A DNA stretch of 13,707 nucleotides from Candidatus Pacearchaeota archaeon (GTDB lineage: Archaea > Nanobdellota > Nanobdellia > Pacearchaeales > GW2011-AR1): NCBI GenBank assembly GCA_016234065.1, contig JACQLJ010000010.1, positions 1-13,707 of the forward strand, read 5' to 3'. Shown here piece after piece: positions 6,654-13,344 of this stretch (position 1 is its first letter; each line of letters starts with the position of its first letter). Under the pieces are notes generated by a model. That model ran no database searches. It was not told the origin of the DNA and saw only the letters and a program-made list of their open reading frames with translations. Position numbers and translations under genes: made by a program.

Positions 6654-8951
6654 ATGCAAAAAGAGGGTGTGAATTCTGTAGAATTTGTAAAATGGTTCTT
6701 CCAACTAAACAAAAACTCAGTGGATGTTGTGGGAGGAAAGGGTGCGAATCTTGCCGAGATTTATAATTTGAAAATTCCTGTGCCTCCAGGATTTGTTGTT
6801 ACAGCACAGGCATACGATTACTTTATTGAAAAATCAGAATTAAAGCCAAAAATATGGGATTTGCTTAAAGAGATAAACTATGACGATGTTTCCCAGCTTG
6901 ATTCAATAACTTCAAAGATAAGAGAATTAATTTCAGGCGCAAAAATGCCGAAGGAAATGGAAGATGAAATAATTGAGTCATATGAAACATTGTCATCTGA
7001 ACACGTCGGATTCAGTGAAGTCAATGCCGACAGCGTCCTTAAAAAGTCAGAAAAAGAAATTCATGTCGCAGTGAGAAGCAGCGCAACAGCAGAGGACTTA
7101 GCAGACGCAAGTTTCGCAGGACAGCAAGAAAGTTTCGTGAATGTCTTCGGAAAAAAAGAGTTGATTCAAAAAACAAAAGAATGTTTTGCTTCATTATTCA
7201 CTTCAAGGGCTGTTTATTACAGAAAAAAGAAAGGGTTTGATGATATGAAAGTGAAACTCGCGGTTGTAGTGCAAAAAATGGTTGACTCATCAAGATCAGG
7301 GGTTGTGTTTTCAAAAGATCCTTCTGGAAAAAATGAAAATGTCCTTATTGAGGCCGTCTTCGGGTTAGGAGAAGGAATTGTCTCAGGCAGAATAACTCCT
7401 GACAGTTACATTTATTCAAGAGAAAAAGGAATAGTTGAATCAAAAGTATCAAACAAAAAAATCGCATTAGTAAAAGACGAAGAAAAAAAAGTTGTTGAAG
7501 TGGAACTTTCAGAAGAAAAGTCAAATGCTCAGGTTTTAAAGAATCATGAAATTGAGAAAATCGCAAGAATTGCGTTAAAGTTAGAGGGACATTATGGAAT
7601 TCCCCAAGATATAGAATTCGCAGTTGAAGGAGAGAAATTGTTTATAGTTCAAACACGGGCAATAACCACATTATCTTCAAAAAACATTGTCGAGCGCGGT
7701 AAAGTCGAAGTTTATGGTGAGTCCATATTATCAGGGCTTGGCGCTTCCCCTGGAATTGCATCAGGAAAAGTAAAAGTCATAAACTCAATGAGTGATTTAA
7801 GCAAAATAACTTCAGGAGACATCTTGGTAACTAAAATGACAAATCCAGACATGGTTGTCTCAATGCAGAAAGCATCTGCCATCATTACTGATGAAGGCGG
7901 AGTCACGAGTCATGCAGCAATTGTTTCAAGAGAAATGGGAATACCCTGCGTTGTTGGAACTCAAACAGCAACGATAAAATTAAAGGAAGGTGAAATAGTG
8001 ACAGTTGATGGATTCTCGGGCAGGATTTACAAAGGCAAAACATCTGAAAGAATGGTAAAAGAAGTTGAGCCGGTAGAAGCAGTTACAAAAATAAAAATAA
8101 AAGTTATAATTGACCTCCCTTCTTTTGCTGAACGCGCTGCAAAAACAGGAATAAAAGAAGTTGGATTGCTGAGAATTGAAGGAATAATTGCAGAATCAGG
8201 AAAACATCCAAACTATTTTTTAGAAAAAAACAAAATTCCGGAATATGAAAATATAATCTTTCAAGGTGTGAGAAAAATTGCAAATCACTTTGAAAAATTA
8301 TGGGTAAGGACATCTGACATAAGAAGCGATGAATTTTATAATCTTGAGGGCTCGCCTAAAATAAAGGAGGCAAACCCAATGTTAGGAATGCATGGAATAA
8401 GGTTTGGAATGAAATATCCAAAAATCTTAAGAGCAGAGTTAAGCGCATTGAAAAAGGTCTCAGCCACGTCCAGCGCAGATGACGCGAAAAAAGAGATAGG
8501 AATAATGATGCCGCAAGTTATTTCTGTAGATGAAGTGAAGTTAGTTAAAAAAATTCTTCAAGAAATAGGATTCAAAAATGCAAAGGTTGGTGTGATGATT
8601 GAAACCCCTGCCGCAGTTCAGATAATAAAAGAGATATGCGAAGAGAAGATTCATTTTGTTTCATTTGGAACAAACGACTTGACGCAATATACTTTGGCAA
8701 TTGACAGAGGAAACGAAAAAGTTCAGCATCTTTACAATGAAATGCATCCTGCAATTTTGAGCCAGCTGTCTTATGTGATAAGAGTTGCAAAAAGAAACAA
8801 TGTAGAGACAAGCATTTGCGGACAAGCAGGGAGCCAAAAAGAAATGGTAAAGTTCCTCGTTGAAAACGGAATTGACAGCATAAGCGTAAATCCCGATGCC
8901 GCGAAAGAAGTGTCTGAATATGTTGCTGAAATTGAAGGAAATAATCATTAG
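6654..8951 (+). CDS. ppsA: Phosphoenolpyruvate synthase (pyruvate, water dikinase)
   Basis: It converts pyruvate, ATP and water into phosphoenolpyruvate, AMP and phosphate, the entry step of gluconeogenesis from pyruvate. The 765-residue protein has all three expected domains in order: the ATP-grasp-like nucleotide-binding domain (about 15-345; GGKGANLAE at 27-35, VAVRSSATAEDLADASFAGQ at 138-157, FIVQTRAIT at 330-338); the swivelling phosphohistidine domain (about 365-460) with the phosphorylated His420 in GGVTSHAAIVSREMGIPCVV; and the C-terminal TIM barrel (about 480-760) with GLLR (504-507), RTSDIRSDEFYNLEG (552-566), NPMLG, the FGTNDLTQYTLAIDRGNE region (671-688) and catalytic Cys722 in SICGQA. 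The VRSSATAEDL pattern and the PEP-synthase-type C-terminus favour pyruvate, water dikinase over phosphate dikinase. The slightly short length is within the archaeal range. It should be active. Confidence 0.96.
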   Translation: MQKEGVNSVEFVKWFFQLNKNSVDVVGGKGANLAEIYNLKIPVPPGFVVTAQAYDYFIEKSELKPKIWDLLKEINYDDVSQLDSITSKIRELISGAKMPKEMEDEIIESYETLSSEHVGFSEVNADSVLKKSEKEIHVAVRSSATAEDLADASFAGQQESFVNVFGKKELIQKTKECFASLFTSRAVYYRKKKGFDDMKVKLAVVVQKMVDSSRSGVVFSKDPSGKNENVLIEAVFGLGEGIVSGRITPDSYIYSREKGIVESKVSNKKIALVKDEEKKVVEVELSEEKSNAQVLKNHEIEKIARIALKLEGHYGIPQDIEFAVEGEKLFIVQTRAITTLSSKNIVERGKVEVYGESILSGLGASPGIASGKVKVINSMSDLSKITSGDILVTKMTNPDMVVSMQKASAIITDEGGVTSHAAIVSREMGIPCVVGTQTATIKLKEGEIVTVDGFSGRIYKGKTSERMVKEVEPVEAVTKIKIKVIIDLPSFAERAAKTGIKEVGLLRIEGIIAESGKHPNYFLEKNKIPEYENIIFQGVRKIANHFEKLWVRTSDIRSDEFYNLEGSPKIKEANPMLGMHGIRFGMKYPKILRAELSALKKVSATSSADDAKKEIGIMMPQVISVDEVKLVKKILQEIGFKNAKVGVMIETPAAVQIIKEICEEKIHFVSFGTNDLTQYTLAIDRGNEKVQHLYNEMHPAILSQLSYVIRVAKRNNVETSICGQAGSQKEMVKFLVENGIDSISVNPDAAKEVSEYVAEIEGNNH

Positions 8952-8977
8952 TGAATATAAAAATTTAGATAAAGAAA

Positions 8978-8988
8978 ATTTATAAATA
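8978..8988 (+). promoter_or_regulatory. TATA box (with BRE) of the coiled-coil gene at 9008
   Basis: ATTTATAAATA preceded by AAAGAAA, centred 25 bases before the ATG at 9008. It is one of the best consensus matches in the window and would drive the overlapping two-gene unit 9008-10130. Confidence 0.7.
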
Positions 8989-9007
8989 ACAAAACCTATT
9001 TTTATAC

Positions 9008-9463
9008 ATGGCAAAAAAAGATGTGCAAAATCCCCAAATTCCCAGCAACACTAATTTTGAAAAAATTCTTATTGAGAACTTTGTGTCCTTGCAAAAAGTG
9101 ATGACTAATCTATCAATAAAATTTGACGATTTGTCAAGGCAAATCTCAAAACTCCTTGAATTATTTGAGATATCTGCCAAGGCAATTGCGGAGAAACGCG
9201 TCGGGTTCAGAGAAGCCGATAACAGGGAAATTTCTGAAAAAATAAGCAACATTGCAGAACAAAACAAGACAATTGCCCGCGGATTGAGCTTGCTTCATGA
9301 ATCCTCTTTCCCAAGAATGCCTCAGCAACCAATGAGGACACCACAAAAAGATTGGTCTCAGAAAAAACCCTCTGCTCCAAGCCCAGAAACAAAAAATGAG
9401 GTTGAATCAGGAGAATATACAAAGTCAGGATCTCCTTATAAGAAAGATGACTCTAATTTCTAA
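9008..9463 (+). CDS. Coiled-coil protein with proline-rich disordered tail
   Basis: The 151-residue protein has no signal peptide or membrane helix. Residues about 18-95 are strongly helical with heptad-like hydrophobic spacing (for example NFEKILIENFVSLQKVM, then NLSIKFDDLSRQISKLLELF), which suggests a coiled coil that oligomerises or binds a partner. Residues about 100-151 are low-complexity, rich in Pro, Gln, Lys and Ser, and probably disordered. It resembles uncharacterised small coiled-coil proteins of DPANN archaea, as far as I recall. The end overlaps the next gene by 17 bases, so the two are very probably co-transcribed, translationally coupled and functionally linked. The function is unknown. 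Confidence 0.75.
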   Translation: MAKKDVQNPQIPSNTNFEKILIENFVSLQKVMTNLSIKFDDLSRQISKLLELFEISAKAIAEKRVGFREADNREISEKISNIAEQNKTIARGLSLLHESSFPRMPQQPMRTPQKDWSQKKPSAPSPETKNEVESGEYTKSGSPYKKDDSNF

Positions 9464-10130
9464 TCTGAGTGATTCTGAGAAAGCCGGGATTTTGTCTGAA
9501 TTCACAGGAGAATTGATAATTCATTCTCTAAAAAGCCATGAACAGCATCTTAGGAGTATTGAAAAAACTCCTGTTCAAAGACATCAAAGGATTCCATATC
9601 CTATTCAAATGATTTCTAAGAACAAACTGGAAAATTCTCCTTTGATGAAAAAATTTTCCAAGCCGATTGAAGAATATAATAAATCAGCGACTCTGCCAAC
9701 ACAAGAAATTTTTATTCCGAGAGAGAGAAATTTCTTGAGAAGCAATCCTCCCTTGATAATACCAACTCAAAAATTGCCAGAAAGATTTCAATACTTAAAA
9801 CCAATAATATCTGAAAAAGAAATTGACTTGGGAAAACTAAACAAACTTCTAAAGGACTCCATGGTTGCTGTGATTGAATGTAATGGCCCTGAACAGGAAA
9901 TAATTGTCAATGGCAGAATGGGAAGAAAGCGAACAGGAATCACCCTTGACAAAGAAGAAATAAATGCAATAATAGAAACATTTTCAATGATTACAAAAAT
10001 TCCTGTGAGCGAGGGTGTCTACAATGTCGTTTACGGAAAATATCAATTTTCAGCGATAATATCTGAAATGCTTAGCGCAAAATTCATCATAAAAAAGATG
10101 AATTACAACCCAAATCCTGTTTTTAGGTGA
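9447..10130 (+). CDS. Protein resembling an isolated secretion-ATPase (CpaF/VirB11-type) N-terminal domain
   Basis: With the ATG at 9447 the protein has 227 residues; an in-frame ATG at 9396 would lengthen the overlap with the upstream gene to 68 bases and is less likely. Residues about 1-40 are helical, 41-115 are proline-rich and probably flexible, and 127-218 form a compact domain. That domain reads LGKLNKLLKDSMVAVIECNGP, then EIIVNGRMGRKRTGITLDKEE, then VYNVVYGKYQFSAIISEMLS and ends KFIIKKM. This follows the N-terminal domain of CpaF/TadA/VirB11-type ATPases (LLxDPxVTEIMVNGP, xxVxxxGR, then a P-x-V-x-A-R-L-x-x-x-x-R-V-x-A strand pair, ending TIRKF). No Walker A motif or RecA-like core follows; the protein stops within ten residues of the domain. 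It probably binds a partner rather than hydrolysing ATP. The fold is recognised by eye. Confidence 0.65.
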   Translation: MTLISNLSDSEKAGILSEFTGELIIHSLKSHEQHLRSIEKTPVQRHQRIPYPIQMISKNKLENSPLMKKFSKPIEEYNKSATLPTQEIFIPRERNFLRSNPPLIIPTQKLPERFQYLKPIISEKEIDLGKLNKLLKDSMVAVIECNGPEQEIIVNGRMGRKRTGITLDKEEINAIIETFSMITKIPVSEGVYNVVYGKYQFSAIISEMLSAKFIIKKMNYNPNPVFR

Positions 10131-10186
10131 TTAATCTTTGTTAATTTGGAACACTATTGAAAAATAATTAATTATTAAATTTGGGA

Positions 10187-10345
10187 AATGCTACTCACTT
10201 CGCTCGCAGGTTACATAAAGGTTAATACAAGTGTAAGATTTGATAACAATTATATCAGTCGTGAGCCGAGTGACTTCGTGGTAGAGAGTAATTAAAAATA
10301 ACTGATAACTCGTGCGAAGTCAGGAGTGGTTAGCGAACGCAATTG
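10187..10345. repeat. GC-richer intergenic stretch with crossing inverted repeats
   Basis: The 268-base gap between the convergent genes ending at 10130 and 10399 has no plausible gene, but 10187-10345 is clearly richer in G and C than its surroundings. Two exact complementary pairs are visible: TATCAGT (10253-10259) with ACTGATA (10301-10307), and TGACTTCG (10271-10278) with CGAAGTCA (10315-10322). They cross, so they would form a pseudoknot-like fold or two alternative hairpins. ACTTCGC (10197-10203) can also pair with GCGAAGT (10314-10320), competing with the second stem. It could be a structured RNA, a terminator region for both genes, or a decayed repeat element. Confidence 0.45.
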
Positions 10346-10398
10346 AACTTGGTGTTTAATAAGTCAATCAAAACTAAAGATTTCTAAAAAAAGCCGGA

Positions 10399-11835
10399 TT
10401 AAATCCCATGACTTCCAACAATTCCTTCCAAATTCTCTTTTTTGTTTTCCCCAGACAATAAATCTCTGGCAATATCTTTCAAAAACAAAGCAATATCTCT
10501 CTGAATTTCTGAATTCAACTCTTCCGCAGATAAATCATTGCTATAGAATCTATCAGCCCAATAATTTCCTATTTCAAACTTTATGCTTTTTCCATTTGCA
10601 TTCTGCTGTGCACTTAAAACATTGACTGAAACATTCCCGAACTTCTCAATCAATACATTTCTCTCTTCTTCAGTTAAGTTAGCATCCATCAGAATTACAA
10701 CATTTGATTCGGAAACTTCACTTTCATTAACTTCAGAGGCTGCATTCAAATTACCTTCTGACAACTTTACCGACAAGGATATTATATTTGTGTCATTGTG
10801 AACCAAACTAATTTTCAAGTCACCTTCTTCTAAGGGCAAATTAATTTTTGATAGATTTATCTCAAAATCTTTTGTCTTATCTCCAAGATATTCTTTTCCA
10901 AATCCTTGGCTTCCTATGTTTGCGTAATCTGTTGTAACAATCGCTTTTCCATTTTGAACTTTCAAATTAACTTTGCTATCACCTATATTCCTTCCACCAA
11001 TAGTAACACTTCCCGGAACAATTTCTGCTGTCTGCCCTTCAACAAGTTCATATTCAAATGGGGTGTCTGCATATGTAAAACCCTGAATTTCATTTTCAGC
11101 ATCTAAAGAAACCCTTCCTGTTATTGTAAGGAAAAACGTGAAAATATTTTTGAAAAATCCCGAAACCACATTTCCTGTAATTGGCGATTGAGGTGTTTCG
11201 CTTTCAGCGTTTTTATCTTCTTTCTTTTGTTCTTTTTCCTCTGCCTTTTCTTCTTTCTTCTCTAATTTTTCTTCTTTTACTTCTGAGGATTCCTTGGCTT
11301 CATTTGTTTCCTGTGATTCTTGATTTATATCTTGTTCACTTATTTCTGTTTGTTTTTCAGCTTCTTGTTCTGAGGAAGTTTGTGTTTCTGCATCTTCAGG
11401 ACTTTCCGAATTATCAGAAGACGTCTCTGAAATGCTTGTGTCTGAAGAGGAAATAATCTTTAATTTAAAATCCACTTTTGGATAACTTCCACTTATTCCT
11501 TCAAATCCGTAGCCCTCGCCACTTCCAGAAATGTTTAATCCATCAATATAAAAATCACCTTCTTGTCTCTCTTCAAGAATATAATCACTCAAAAAATATT
11601 CATATTTGTTGTCTTGATTTTCAAAGATGATTTTTGATGAGGCAGGAATCAGTTCCCCCTCTTTCAGTGAAAGTGTTAATATCCCGTCAAGGGGTTGTCC
11701 TTGTGTGTAAACAGAATCAAGTTTTAGTATGGCTTTTCCTGTAAAAGGAGTGTAATACATAAAACTATAAAAAAACGATGCTAAAACCAAAGCGACAAAA
11801 ACAAAAATAATAAATTTTTTTTTCAATTTTGACAT
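10399..11835 (-). CDS. Membrane-anchored surface protein with ITG motifs and acidic low-complexity spacer
   Basis: The 478-residue protein has a basic N-terminus and membrane helix (about 8-28) followed by YYTPFTGKAILKLD. A beta-rich segment (about 36-128) precedes a highly acidic Glu/Lys/Ser/Gln spacer (about 129-215), then SPITGNVVSGFF, a second hydrophobic stretch (about 224-239, ending TITG) and RVSLD. A second beta-rich region (about 245-415) and a C-terminal helical, charged tail follow. Sequons are frequent (for example N101, N327, N348, N369, N386), which suggests an outside location. ITG-type motifs next to hydrophobic segments are, as I recall, common in DPANN surface proteins. The specific role is unknown. 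Unlike its neighbours it has a leader with a strong Shine-Dalgarno site. Confidence 0.75.
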   Translation of the reverse strand: MSKLKKKFIIFVFVALVLASFFYSFMYYTPFTGKAILKLDSVYTQGQPLDGILTLSLKEGELIPASSKIIFENQDNKYEYFLSDYILEERQEGDFYIDGLNISGSGEGYGFEGISGSYPKVDFKLKIISSSDTSISETSSDNSESPEDAETQTSSEQEAEKQTEISEQDINQESQETNEAKESSEVKEEKLEKKEEKAEEKEQKKEDKNAESETPQSPITGNVVSGFFKNIFTFFLTITGRVSLDAENEIQGFTYADTPFEYELVEGQTAEIVPGSVTIGGRNIGDSKVNLKVQNGKAIVTTDYANIGSQGFGKEYLGDKTKDFEINLSKINLPLEEGDLKISLVHNDTNIISLSVKLSEGNLNAASEVNESEVSESNVVILMDANLTEEERNVLIEKFGNVSVNVLSAQQNANGKSIKFEIGNYWADRFYSNDLSAEELNSEIQRDIALFLKDIARDLLSGENKKENLEGIVGSHGI

Positions 11836-11839
11836 TTTT

Positions 11840-11857
11840 TCACCTCAATTCTCACCT
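11840..11857 (-). promoter_or_regulatory. Duplicated Shine-Dalgarno site of the gene at 10399-11835
   Basis: On the minus strand AGGTGA occurs twice, at 11857-11852 and 11845-11840. The nearer copy, within GAGGTGA, ends 4 bases before the ATG at 11835, an ideal ribosome-binding position. It is the only convincing Shine-Dalgarno site that decides a start in this window. Confidence 0.75.
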
Positions 11858-11878
11858 TTCTACAAGAAAACCAAGACG

Positions 11879-11890
11879 ATATTTAAATAT
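11879..11890 (-). promoter_or_regulatory. Palindromic TATA box of the gene at 10399-11835
   Basis: ATATTTAAATAT is a perfect 12-base palindrome. A start 25-26 bases downstream would fall near 11859, giving a leader of about 24 bases that contains both AGGTGA copies. The palindrome does not itself indicate direction; the gene layout points to the minus strand. Confidence 0.5.
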
Positions 11891-11896
11891 TACGAG

Positions 11897-12145
11897 TTAT
11901 CTTTTCTTGTTAACTTCCTCTGCGGTCTTGTAGCCGTCGTATGCAAATAACAATCCAATAGCAACTCCAAACATCAAATCAACCCAAGTATATTCATAAT
12001 TCCAAGTCAATCCTGTATAAATTATTGTAGCTATAATTAATCCAATGCCGAATGCAACTCTTTTCCCGACATAAATATATCCTAAACCGAATAATAAAAA
12101 ATTCAAAATTGCAGCAAGCCAAGGACTTTTCTTTTGCTTTGCCAT
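11897..12145 (-). CDS. Small three-helix membrane protein (TM2-like N-terminus)
   Basis: The 82-residue protein has a short basic N-terminus (MAKQKKSPW), then hydrophobic segments at about 8-25, 31-47 and 54-69, and a charged tail (YKTAEEVNKKR). The pattern KSPWLAAILNFLLFGLGYIY with GKR recalls TM2-domain and related small membrane proteins, which start with Lys-Ser-Pro/Lys, a first helix and a Pro/Gly-Leu-Gly-x-x-Tyr turn; the call is tentative. Its ATG follows directly on the TAA of the upstream gene (TAAATG) with no separating base, so the pair is translationally coupled and probably functionally related. Confidence 0.75.
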   Translation of the reverse strand: MAKQKKSPWLAAILNFLLFGLGYIYVGKRVAFGIGLIIATIIYTGLTWNYEYTWVDLMFGVAIGLLFAYDGYKTAEEVNKKR

Positions 12146-12424
12146 TTATGAAGAATTATTTATTTCCTGTGGTTGAGATTGTTGATTTGGATTATAAGGA
12201 ACTAATATAAGTGTTTGATTCTCACTTACCGGAATTTCAACATATCCCCTTTGCTGTATCTGAAGAAGAATAGAACTTAGAGTGAACTGAATGCCCTGAT
12301 TTTGTGCATTTACTATATACCCGCTTACAGCCGGCTTGACAAAAAATGTGTAAGCAACTACTCCAGAAAGAACTACAACAAGGAGTAAAAGGATAGCGAT
12401 GATGATGCCTGAATTATCTCTCAT
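12146..12424 (-). CDS. Small single-span membrane protein of unknown function
   Basis: The 92-residue protein has a hydrophobic helix at about 6-28 and then a soluble part outside or across the membrane, with KPAVSGYIVNAQNQGIQFTL, the SSILLQIQQRGYVEIPV segment and NQTLILVPYNP, ending in a Gln/Pro/Asn-rich tail. It resembles small single-helix proteins with a GIQxTLxSIxxQ-type motif that I recall from DPANN genomes; no biochemical function is known to me. The start is supported by a TATA-like box about 24-25 bases upstream. It is the first gene of a two-gene unit with the three-helix protein. Confidence 0.75.
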   Translation of the reverse strand: MRDNSGIIIAILLLLVVVLSGVVAYTFFVKPAVSGYIVNAQNQGIQFTLSSILLQIQQRGYVEIPVSENQTLILVPYNPNQQSQPQEINNSS

Positions 12425-12442
12425 GGAAAATGTAATATTTCT

Positions 12443-12453
12443 TTATTTAAAAA
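12443..12453 (-). promoter_or_regulatory. TATA-like box of the two-gene unit 12424-11897
   Basis: The minus strand reads TTTTTAAATAA, centred 24-25 bases before the ATG at 12424. It lies in the 34-base gap after the secreted protein gene. Confidence 0.5.
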
Positions 12454-12458
12454 TGTTT

Positions 12459-13145
12459 TTAATTGTTTGTAATTTCAATTATGCTTGTTGAGTCCTTCCA
12501 TGTTACATCTCCTGTGACTACCAGATACGCTGAAATAACATCTCCTGCCCTGAATGTTGTTACTTCTCTTGATTGAATATCATAATCAGTTTTCAAACCA
12601 GAAGATGGGACTTCAATTGAATTTTCAAATCCAACTGCCTCGCCGTTTTTGATTATTACAATTTGTATTTTACCTTCACCACTTATAACTTGAAGTCCTG
12701 TTGAGATTCCGGTTATGCTGCCGTCGTGAAGCATTACATACCCATTTTCATTGCTAGTCGGCACTCCAACAGCAGTTCTCAAGAATACTGATTCATCTGA
12801 TTGTCCGCTGAAACCAAAATTAAGAAGAGAAGTTGAATATGATTGCGGCTGCGAGATTTTCTTGAAGTTCCCTTCAGAGAAAGTGATTATGAAAGTTGGC
12901 TTGGTTTCATTTGTCTCAACTTTGTAAATTGCAAGATTTGAATCGTCAATATTTGATATGTTTAAATCTTTTGGAAGATTGCCAAAATCAACTTCTGATA
13001 TGTTTTTTATCTGAGAAGAATTAATTCCCTTTTTTTCAGCAATTTTTTTGAGGAAATCCTCAAGATCCTGATCTGTTACGGCATACACACCTGATACTGC
13101 AAGAAATATGCCAAAAACAGCCAAAAATATCACCAAATTTTTCAT
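12459..13145 (-). CDS. Secreted protein with C-terminal jelly-roll-like domain
   Basis: The 228-residue protein has a clear signal peptide (about 1-22, cleavage likely after GVYA). Residues 23-100 are charged and helical, then mixed, with sequons (NSS, NIS, NET). Residues about 104-228 form a beta-rich domain: LNFGFSGQSDESVFLRTAVG, then GYVMLHDGSITGISTGLQV, IQIVIIKNGEAVGFEN and FRAGDVISAYLVVTGDVTW. The order (glycine-rich entry strand, GSITGIS, KNG turn, a late F-x-x-GD-x-I strand) resembles the C-terminal jelly-roll of collagen-like surface proteins such as BclA and their relatives. The ligand and partner are unknown. With the neighbouring genes it makes up an exported block. The start is supported by the signal peptide and the TATA box. 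Confidence 0.75.
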   Translation of the reverse strand: MKNLVIFLAVFGIFLAVSGVYAVTDQDLEDFLKKIAEKKGINSSQIKNISEVDFGNLPKDLNISNIDDSNLAIYKVETNETKPTFIITFSEGNFKKISQPQSYSTSLLNFGFSGQSDESVFLRTAVGVPTSNENGYVMLHDGSITGISTGLQVISGEGKIQIVIIKNGEAVGFENSIEVPSSGLKTDYDIQSREVTTFRAGDVISAYLVVTGDVTWKDSTSIIEITNN

Positions 13146-13161
13146 GATATGATTTAGTAAG

Positions 13162-13175
13162 ATATTTATTTAAAT
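13162..13175 (-). promoter_or_regulatory. TATA box of the secreted protein gene
   Basis: The minus strand reads ATTTAAATAAATAT, centred about 24 bases before the ATG at 13145. Confidence 0.55.
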
Positions 13176-13185
13176 GTTTCTTTAG

Positions 13186-13218
13186 GAGCGCTCGCACTAA
13201 AGTGCTCGCTTAAAATTG
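13186..13218. repeat. GC-rich hairpin element between divergent genes
   Basis: GAGCGCTC (13186-13193) is a palindrome, followed by GCACTAAAGTGC (13194-13205), which can form a short hairpin. AGCG (13187-13190) also pairs with CGCT (13207-13210), so the stem is extended around an internal bulge. The downstream part, CACTAAAGTGCTCGCTTAAA then ATTG, has a related copy at 13632-13658. Confidence 0.45.
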
Positions 13219-13314
13219 TCTCGTTTCACTCATATTAATTTTAGTTGTTAATATAATAAAAATTTCTGAGTGTTTAGATTATTTATCATATTTTTTAGAC
13301 ATGATGGGACAAAA

Positions 13315-13324
13315 CTTAATAAAT
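13315..13324 (+). promoter_or_regulatory. TATA-like box of the DUF357 gene
   Basis: CTTAATAAAT, centred about 26 bases before the ATG at 13345. Confidence 0.45.
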
Positions 13325-13344
13325 GAAAAACTGCTGGAATAAAA

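Noticed and set aside
6654..8951. Pyruvate, phosphate dikinase as an alternative for ppsA
   Set aside because: The length, the N-terminal VGGKGANLAE pattern, the phospho-domain sequence and the ending match archaeal PEP synthase better.
9396..9446. Upstream ATG for the secretion-ATPase-like gene
   Set aside because: It would increase the overlap with the coiled-coil gene to 68 bases and adds residues (MRLNQENIQSQ) with no family likeness; ATG 9447 gives a short overlap typical of translational coupling.
10131..10398. tRNA, RNase P RNA or C/D-box RNA in the convergent gap
   Set aside because: No cloverleaf, no RNase P core sequence and no paired C and D boxes in the right order were found; only CTGA-like words occur.
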